Assembly (NCBI GenBank): GCA_014879855.1
Contig: JACSRH010000157.1
Coordinates: 1 to 33,460, forward strand
Source of the DNA: Caldilineaceae bacterium
Lineage (GTDB): Bacteria; Chloroflexota; Anaerolineae; Caldilineales; Caldilineaceae
Direction: 5' to 3'
Length of the DNA stretch: 33,460 nt
Shown: in pieces, positions 27,627-33,460 of the stretch
How the letters are laid out: the number at the start of each line of letters is the position of its first letter
Numbering within the stretch: position 1 is the stretch's first letter
Made by a program: the position numbers and the translations under genes
Notes under the pieces: generated by a model
Seen by the model: the letters and a program-made list of their open reading frames with translations, nothing else
Told to the model about the DNA's origin: nothing
Database searches by the model: none

Positions 27627-27691
27627 GATGGCGCAGCTCGGCTGAGTGCGCCATCGCTTCCGGGCCATGCACGTGCGTGCATGGCCCGGAA
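27627..27691 (+). promoter_or_regulatory. Tandem intercistronic stem-loops between binding protein and permease genes
   Basis: The first stem pairs 27627-27635 with 27647-27655 (9 bp, 11-base loop). The second is a perfect 15-bp stem, 27658-27672 with 27677-27691, with a GTGC tetraloop. Neither has a T-run. Such hairpins between a binding-protein gene and its permease genes are known to protect the upstream mRNA and lower downstream expression; that role is inferred here. Confidence 0.8.
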
Positions 27692-27726
27692 CGCAGCTAC
27701 GCATGACGATTCAACAGGACAAACAC

Positions 27727-28602
27727 ATGCGATCCAATCGAGCAGGCTGGGCGCTGCTGACGCCAACACTTGTAATTCTAGCGATTGTCGGGTTTCTGCC
27801 CTTTCTCTACGTCCTCTATGTCAGCTTCTTTGACTGGAATCCATTTTCCAACCAATTGGGCATGAAATGGACAGGCGTCGACAACTTTCGACGGCTGGTC
27901 TTTGACGGCGCCTTTCTCGATTCGCTGTGGCGCACTGGGCTGTTTGCCTTTACCACCGTCACCATCGAACTGGCGCTTGGCTTCCTGCTGGCGCAGACGC
28001 TGGTCAAAAGTTTCCCAGGTCGCACGGTTTTCCGCACGATCTATGTGCTGCCGCTGGTCATGGCGCCGATTGCGGTTGGCGCAACCTGGCGTCTGCTGAC
28101 CATTCCCGGCTTTGGGCCGATCCCTTACTTTCTCGACAAATGGTTTGACATTGACTTCCGGCTTGCCACCTTTGCCGATCAAGCCTTTCTGACCGTCATC
28201 GCGATGGATGTCTGGCATTGGACGCCTTTTGTCACGCTGACGCTGCTGGCCGGACTGACCGCGATGCCCAAGGAGCCGCTCGAACAGGCGCAGGTCGACG
28301 GCGCCAACCGCTGGCAGGTCTTCCGCTACCTGACTATTCCGATGATGATGCCGGTCCTGCTGACGGTCATTTTCATTCGCCTGATGGATGCGCTGCGTAT
28401 TGTCGACGAGGTATTTATGTTGACCAGCGGCGGGCCAGGGACCGCGACGCAATTTATCGGCATCCACATCTACCGCGTCATCGTACCCAAAACAGACTAT
28501 GGGTACGGCTCGGCGATGTCCTTGATGGTGCTTTACTTCACCATTGTCCTCTGCTGGCTGCTTTTTATCGCGCTGGCGCAGGTCGGAAAGCAACGAGAGT
28601 AG
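27727..28602 (+). CDS. Carbohydrate ABC transporter permease (MalF/UgpA type), polyol operon
   Basis: Membrane subunit (291 aa) with six hydrophobic segments, the first being WALLTPTLVILAIVGFLPFLYVLYVSFF. The EAA loop is KEPLEQAQVDGANRWQVFRYLTIPMMMP. The N-terminus is short, as in GlpP/UgpA-type permeases. I prefer the ATG at 27727 (AGGAC eight bases upstream, short basic N-terminus) over ATGs at 27646 and 27703, which would place coding sequence into the hairpin. The partner permease starts 17 bp after the stop. Confidence 0.92.
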   Translation: MRSNRAGWALLTPTLVILAIVGFLPFLYVLYVSFFDWNPFSNQLGMKWTGVDNFRRLVFDGAFLDSLWRTGLFAFTTVTIELALGFLLAQTLVKSFPGRTVFRTIYVLPLVMAPIAVGATWRLLTIPGFGPIPYFLDKWFDIDFRLATFADQAFLTVIAMDVWHWTPFVTLTLLAGLTAMPKEPLEQAQVDGANRWQVFRYLTIPMMMPVLLTVIFIRLMDALRIVDEVFMLTSGGPGTATQFIGIHIYRVIVPKTDYGYGSAMSLMVLYFTIVLCWLLFIALAQVGKQRE

Positions 28603-28619
28603 GAGCAAGAGGTGCATCT

Positions 28620-29474
28620 GTGAAATCATCAGCCCTGCGCAAAGCACTCGGATGGATCGGCTTATACGGCCTCTGGACAGTGATGATCGTCATCACGATT
28701 GTGCCAATTTATTGGATGATTGTCGTGTCGGCTCGCAGTCGTGTGGAGCTATTTGATGCGCCGACATTGCTCATCAAATCTTTTTATGCCCCCAACTATA
28801 TTAAGCCGCTCACCGATCCCGTCTTTCAACGCTACCTGATCAACTCACTCATTATCGCGACAAGCAATGCGTTGTTGGTGACCATTTTGGCGATGCTGGC
28901 GACCTATGCGCTCTCGCGCTGGCGTCTGCCCGGCGCCGATAACATCTTTTTCTGGACGATTACGCAGCGCATGGCGCCGCCCGCCGCGTTTGTGTTGCCG
29001 ATGTTCCTGATTTACACGCGGGTCTTCAAAATTGGCGATTGGACCATGTTTGATACGCAGTTTGGGCTAATCTTGCTCTACTGCGTCTTCAATCTGCCTT
29101 TCGCGGTCTGGTTGATGAAGGGGATCATGGATGGCGTGCCGATCGAGCTGGACGAGGCGGCCTTTGTCGATGGCGCTAATCGCTGGACGGTGCTGACGCG
29201 CGTAGTGGCGCCCTTGGTCGCGCCGGGGCTGGCGATCACCTTCATTTTGAGCTGGATCTTTGCCTGGAATGAATATTTATTCGCCGCCAATCTCACCAGC
29301 GTCAACGCCCGCACCATTACCACCGGACTGGCGGCCTTTGTCTCCGTCACCGGCACCAACTGGGGCGAAATGGCCGCCGTCGCCACCGTGGCGATTTTGC
29401 CGGCGCTGATCTTCCTCGTCTTTGTGCAACGCTACATTGTCACCGGCCTGACCTTTGGCGCCGTGAAGGAGTAA
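28620..29474 (+). CDS. Carbohydrate ABC transporter permease (MalG/UgpE type), polyol operon
   Basis: Second permease (284 aa), six hydrophobic segments starting with IGLYGLWTVMIVITIVPIYWMIVV. The EAA loop is PIELDEAAFVDGANRWTVLTRVVAPLVAPG. WNEYLFAANLTS is the typical late motif. The start is a GTG at 28620 with AGAGG seven bases upstream. The reading frame is open about 400 bp upstream, but that part only shadows the first permease. The protein ends in LTFGAVKE, a common end for this family. The small membrane protein follows after four bases. As for the first importer, no ATPase subunit lies in the window. Confidence 0.92.
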   Translation: MKSSALRKALGWIGLYGLWTVMIVITIVPIYWMIVVSARSRVELFDAPTLLIKSFYAPNYIKPLTDPVFQRYLINSLIIATSNALLVTILAMLATYALSRWRLPGADNIFFWTITQRMAPPAAFVLPMFLIYTRVFKIGDWTMFDTQFGLILLYCVFNLPFAVWLMKGIMDGVPIELDEAAFVDGANRWTVLTRVVAPLVAPGLAITFILSWIFAWNEYLFAANLTSVNARTITTGLAAFVSVTGTNWGEMAAVATVAILPALIFLVFVQRYIVTGLTFGAVKE

Positions 29475-29478
29475 ATCG

Positions 29479-29709
29479 ATGGCTGACGCAAAAGGCGCCT
29501 CGCAAAAGCTGGTGGCGCCGGTCGAACACAAAGGGCGGCGGGGCTTTCTGCCCATCGAGACCAACACCTTTGACCGCTACTTTATCAGTGTGATCCTGTG
29601 GATCGGCATCAGCTTCCTGTGGATGCGTTTCCTGGAGCAGTTCCTGCCGCTCTGGGTCTCCACCGTGCTCTGTCTGATCCTGGCGATTGTTATTATTCGG
29701 AAGGGATAA
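29479..29709 (+). CDS. Small two-TM membrane protein, DUF2160/GlpU-like
   Basis: A 76-aa protein with a basic N-terminus, two hydrophobic segments (about 34-50 and 54-73) and a charged end. The stretch RRGFLPIETNTFDRYFISV and the later LPLWVSTVLCLILA strongly recall the C-terminal part of DUF2160 proteins. I know these as the small extra membrane component of glycerol ABC transporter operons (GlpU in glpSTPQUV). The N-terminal membrane helix of that family appears to be missing here. AAGGAG lies seven bases before the ATG and overlaps the end of the permease gene, so translation is tightly linked. It probably assists or stabilises the importer. The family link is from memory and was not searched. 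Confidence 0.72.
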   Translation: MADAKGASQKLVAPVEHKGRRGFLPIETNTFDRYFISVILWIGISFLWMRFLEQFLPLWVSTVLCLILAIVIIRKG

Positions 29710-29713
29710 ACTC

Positions 29714-30751
29714 ATGGAAGCACTTGTTCTCGAAAAAAAAGATGAGCTTGCGCTGCGCGACATTGAGCTGGGCGAAACACTTGGCCCGCACGACGTGCGC
29801 ATTGCCCTGCGCACCGTCGGCATCTGTGGCAGCGACGTGCACTACTACACCCACGGCGCCATCGGCCAGTTCGTCGTGCGCGCGCCGATGGTGCTCGGTC
29901 ACGAAGCGTCCGGCGTGGTCATCGAAGTCGGCGGCGAGGTCCGCCACCTGAAGGTGGGCGACCGCGTCTGCATGGAGCCTGGCATCCCCGACCCCAACAG
30001 CAAGGCGACGCTGCAAGGCATGTACAACCTCGACCCCGCGGTCCGCTTCTGGGCGACGCCGCCGGTGCACGGCATCCTGCGCCCTACAGTGGTGCACCCT
30101 GCTGCGTTTACCTTCAAGCTGCCCGACAATGTGAGTTACGCCGAAGGCGCGATGGTCGAACCAGTCGCGGTTGGTATGCACGCGGCGACCAAGGCCAAGA
30201 TCAAACCGGGTGACCTGGCGATCGTGATGGGCGCGGGGCCAATCGGCATGGTGACGGCGCTGGCCGCGCTGGCCGGCGGCTGCAGCCAGGTGATCATGAC
30301 CGACGTGCAGCAGCCCAAACTCGACCTGGCCGCGACCCTAGGCCCGATCACGCCGGTCAACGTCGCGCAGCAGAATCTCAAAGCAGTGGTGGATGAGATG
30401 ACCGACGGCTGGGGCGTTAATCTGGTCTTCGAGTGCAGCGGCAGTGAGAAGGCCGCGGCCGGCGTCTTTGCCCCGCTTTGTCCGGGCGGTGCGGTGGTCT
30501 ATGTCGGCATCCCGCTGCAGCCAATCGCCTACGATGTGGCCGCGGCGATGGTCAAAGAGGCGCGCGTCGAGCATGTCTTCCGTTACGCGCACGTCTACCC
30601 GCGCGCCATTGCGCTGATGGCGAGTGGCAAGCTCGATGTCAAGCCGCTGATCACCGACACTTTCCGCTTTGCCGAAAGCGTCGAGGCCTTTGACTTCGCC
30701 GTCAACATGCCGCCGACCTCCGTCAAGGCGCAGATCATCGTTGCAGATTGA
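29714..30751 (+). CDS. Zinc-dependent MDR dehydrogenase (sorbitol/xylitol dehydrogenase-like)
   Basis: Medium-chain dehydrogenase (345 aa) predicted to oxidise a polyol to a ketose with NAD. The catalytic zinc site is CGSDVHYYTHG (Cys38) and GHEASG (His63, Glu64). FWATPPVHG and KLPDNVSYAEGAMVEPVAVG are characteristic of the sorbitol/xylitol dehydrogenase branch. GAGPIGMV is the nucleotide-binding turn. The lobe that normally binds structural zinc through four cysteines reads EPGIPDPNSKATLQGMYNLDP and has no cysteine, so the structural zinc is absent. The start at 29714 has AAGGGA upstream; upstream in-frame codons overlap the small membrane gene. It lies four bases after that gene, and the SDR gene follows after 13 bp. 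Confidence 0.9.
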   Translation: MEALVLEKKDELALRDIELGETLGPHDVRIALRTVGICGSDVHYYTHGAIGQFVVRAPMVLGHEASGVVIEVGGEVRHLKVGDRVCMEPGIPDPNSKATLQGMYNLDPAVRFWATPPVHGILRPTVVHPAAFTFKLPDNVSYAEGAMVEPVAVGMHAATKAKIKPGDLAIVMGAGPIGMVTALAALAGGCSQVIMTDVQQPKLDLAATLGPITPVNVAQQNLKAVVDEMTDGWGVNLVFECSGSEKAAAGVFAPLCPGGAVVYVGIPLQPIAYDVAAAMVKEARVEHVFRYAHVYPRAIALMASGKLDVKPLITDTFRFAESVEAFDFAVNMPPTSVKAQIIVAD

Positions 30752-30764
30752 TGAGGGTGACACG

Positions 30765-31571
30765 ATGAGTGATCCTGTTCTGGAAACCAAACCCATTCTC
30801 GAACGTTTCCGGCTCGACGGCCGCGTGGCGCTGGTCACCGGCGGCGGGCAGGGGATTGGCCGCGCGTTTGCCCACGCGCTGGGCGAAGCGGGCGCCGCGG
30901 TCGCCGTGGTCGATCTGCGCCGCGACGTGGCCGAAGCCGTGGCGCACGAGCTGGCGCAGAAGCAGATCGACGCCATCGCCGTGCAGGCTGACGTGACGCA
31001 GCCTGACCAAGTGCAGGCAATGATCGACGCAATTCTGGCAAAATGGGGGCGCCTGACCATCGGCGTCAACAATGCCGGCGTCGGCGTCTGGGCCGATGCC
31101 GAGTCGATGGCCTATGCGGAGTGGCTGCGCGTCATCGACATCAACCTGAACTCTGTCTTTCTCTGTGCGCAGGCCGAGGCCAGGGTGATGCTGCCCGCCG
31201 GTTACGGCAAGATCATCCACACCGCGTCGATGTCCGCACACATCAGCAACACGCCGCAAAACCAGGCTGTTTACAACGCGTCCAAGGCGGGCGTGCTGCA
31301 CCTGACGCGCAGCCTGGCCGCGGAGTGGGCCAAGCGCGGCGTGCGCGTCAACAGCATCAGCCCTGGCTACACGCGCACCAAGCTGGTCGAGGACCTGCTG
31401 GCGACACCCGTCGGCCAGACAATGCTGCCGGCATGGATGGGCATGACGCCGATGGGGCGCATGGCCGAGGTGACCGATCTGCAGGGCGCTGCCGTCTATC
31501 TCGCCGCGCCGGCGTCGGATTATATGACGGGACACGACCTGGTCATCGACGGCGGCTACTGCTGCTGGTAA
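30765..31571 (+). CDS. Short-chain dehydrogenase/reductase (SDR)
   Basis: Classical SDR (268 aa), presumably a tetrameric NAD(P)-dependent polyol or sugar dehydrogenase. TGGGQGIG (25-32) is the cofactor motif, NNAG (102-105) stabilises the central sheet, and the catalytic Ser157, Tyr170 and Lys174 appear in ASMSAHIS and YNASK. RVNSISPGYTRT is typical. VVDLRRD after strand 2 has an Asp followed by Arg-Arg, so the NAD/NADP preference is unclear. Mannitol, arabitol and gluconate dehydrogenases of this family share this form. The start at 30765 has a moderate GAGGGTG upstream. It lies between two MDR dehydrogenases in the polyol operon, so it probably oxidises a further carbon or an isomeric polyol. 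Confidence 0.92.
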   Translation: MSDPVLETKPILERFRLDGRVALVTGGGQGIGRAFAHALGEAGAAVAVVDLRRDVAEAVAHELAQKQIDAIAVQADVTQPDQVQAMIDAILAKWGRLTIGVNNAGVGVWADAESMAYAEWLRVIDINLNSVFLCAQAEARVMLPAGYGKIIHTASMSAHISNTPQNQAVYNASKAGVLHLTRSLAAEWAKRGVRVNSISPGYTRTKLVEDLLATPVGQTMLPAWMGMTPMGRMAEVTDLQGAAVYLAAPASDYMTGHDLVIDGGYCCW

Positions 31572-31581
31572 GGAGATTCCA

Positions 31582-32592
<1,011 letters not shown>

Positions 32593-32600
32593 GGCAATTT

Positions 32601-32681
32601 CATCTGTGTCATCTGTGCCATCTGTGGATGCACTGAAAAACTTTATCCACAGATTTCACAGATGACACAGATGGCACAGAT
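32601..32681. repeat. Inverted pair of CACAGATNN short-period repeats (left flank of GxxExxY gene)
   Basis: The minus-oriented arm (32601-32629) and the plus-oriented arm (32645-32681) match as a 29-bp inverted repeat with two mismatches and a 15-base loop. Each arm is built of 9-bp units with the constant word CACAGAT plus two variable bases. The pair lies directly after the last dehydrogenase gene and could also serve as its 3' hairpin. Confidence 0.92.
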
Positions 32682-32719
32682 AAGAGAATGGTCAGTGCCA
32701 GAATTTAGCGGAGGGATGG

Positions 32720-33220
32720 ATGCAGGCAGAAGGGGAATTGGCGGGGACAGAGCGCAGACCTGTTGCCGCGCTGAGCGATCCACAAACATACGCAGTCATC
32801 GGTGCAGCGATGGAGGTGCATCGTACTTTGGGACGCGGATTTTTAGAAGCAGTGTACCAAGATGCCCTTGCCGTCGAGTTTACGCTACGCAGCATTCCCT
32901 TTCAGCGGGAAGTTCATCTGCCGGTGAATTATAAAGGCGTGATGCTGAACTGTAGTTATCGTGCAGATTACGTCTGCTACGAAGAAGTCGTTGTCGAGTT
33001 AAAAGCGCTAACTCAACTGACCGGCGTTGAAGCAGCACAGATGATCAACTATCTTAAAGCAACAGGCTGCAGGCATGGTCTGCTGTTAAACTTTGGGTCT
33101 GACAGATTGGAGTACAAGCGTTTTGCAGGCAGACAGGCCTCAAAACCGACGGAACAGCCAAGTGTCGCAAAATCCATTAATGCGTCCACAGATTTCACAG
33201 ATGACACAGATGGAAAATGA
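32720..33220 (+). CDS. GxxExxY family protein (PDDEXK_3-like)
   Basis: Protein of 166 aa belonging to the GxxExxY family, assigned by Pfam to the PD-(D/E)XK nuclease superfamily (function unproven). Visible: IGAAMEVHRTLGRGFLEAVY (27-46) with the naming motif at Gly40, Glu43 and Tyr46; RADY with Asp83; VVELKA with Glu93-x-Lys95, the usual nuclease-type ExK; and an SDRLEYKRF end of the conserved domain near residue 135. The final 11 residues (STDFTDDTDGK) are encoded entirely by the CACAGATNN repeat at 33185-33213, so the C-terminus is repeat-derived. GGAGGG lies five bases before the ATG. It is flanked on both sides by inverted repeat pairs, and no partner gene is present. Confidence 0.88.
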   Translation: MQAEGELAGTERRPVAALSDPQTYAVIGAAMEVHRTLGRGFLEAVYQDALAVEFTLRSIPFQREVHLPVNYKGVMLNCSYRADYVCYEEVVVELKALTQLTGVEAAQMINYLKATGCRHGLLLNFGSDRLEYKRFAGRQASKPTEQPSVAKSINASTDFTDDTDGK

Positions 33221-33460
33221 CAGCCAGCGAGCTTTTTCACCCGGTGCACCTTAACTGGGCCGTTCATCTGTGAAATCTGCGCCATCTGTGGATCAGCATT
33301 TTTAGCTGTTAAGACCATCCACAGATCTCACAGATGACACAGATAGGAAATGCCAAACAGCGACCCTTTTCAGCGGAATGCACGCTGACTGGGCCGTTCA
33401 TCTGTGAAATCTGCGCCATCTGTGGATCAGCATTTTTAGCTGTTAAGAGCATCCACAGAT
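33185..33460. repeat. Tandem ~134-bp units carrying inverted CACAGATNN blocks, running off the window
   Basis: Repeat blocks occur at 33185-33213 (+), 33265-33293 (-), 33317-33344 (+), 33399-33427 (-) and 33451-33460 (+, cut by the window end). From 33254 the sequence repeats with a 134-bp period: about 65 bases from ACTGGGCCG to the TTAAGA stretch are nearly identical, while the spacer after the plus block diverges. The first block encodes the end of the GxxExxY protein. Confidence 0.93.

Noticed and set aside
32601..33460. CRISPR array
   Set aside because: Blocks alternate in orientation, are internally 9-bp periodic and vary; spacers are of unequal length and there are no cas genes.

Overview
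The window reads as part of a bacterial chromosome from the Chloroflexota, most likely an Anaerolineae/Caldilineae-type organism. This is an inference from several signs: high GC, two solute-binding lipoproteins with an LSAC lipobox followed by an Ala/Pro-rich linker, a subtilase ending in a YLPLV-type tail, a mixed set of sugar ABC systems without their own ATPase, and short ~9-bp-period repeats around a GxxExxY gene. No rRNA, tRNA, CRISPR array, prophage or transposase was recognised.

Layout. Positions 1-1944 hold a patatin-like lipase and an NAD-dependent epimerase (+). Positions 1998-6811 form a minus-strand block: a DUF421 membrane protein, a histidinol-phosphate aminotransferase-like enzyme, an astacin-like metalloprotease with a PPC-like C-terminal domain, and cysE plus cysK (serine to cysteine). 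Positions 7168-12791 (+) carry pyruvate phosphate dikinase, a Gfo/Idh/MocA oxidoreductase and a secreted subtilase, punctuated by two very clear stem-loop terminators. Positions 13130-16129 (+) pair a Cof-type HAD phosphatase with an FtsK/SpoIIIE DNA translocase. Positions 16294-19189 (-) form an RNA-ligase unit: a small unrecognised protein, RtcB and a metallo-beta-lactamase-fold hydrolase. It is preceded by a strong promoter and a ~190-nt structured leader ending in an intrinsic terminator.

Positions 19230-22589 (+) are a first sugar ABC importer (two permeases and a lipoprotein), followed by a GNAT acetyltransferase. A minus-strand GTPase of the cyclic-2,3-diphosphoglycerate-synthetase-like family follows (23372-24694). 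Positions 24918-32592 (+) are a second, self-contained carbohydrate unit. A LacI-family regulator has a CG-centred operator on its own promoter. After it come a lipoprotein, a strong intercistronic hairpin, two permeases, a small DUF2160-like membrane protein and three dehydrogenases (MDR, SDR, MDR). The obvious reading is uptake of a polyol or related sugar followed by stepwise oxidation; the substrate cannot be read from the sequence.

The right edge (32601-33460) is the most unusual part. A GxxExxY (PDDEXK_3-like) gene is bracketed by paired inverted blocks of CACAGATNN units. Its last 11 codons are themselves repeat, and the repeat continues as a ~134-bp tandem unit off the window end. Similar short-period repeats with other core words occur at 945-971, 16227-16259, 18512-18529 and 23300-23357, often touching or invading gene ends.
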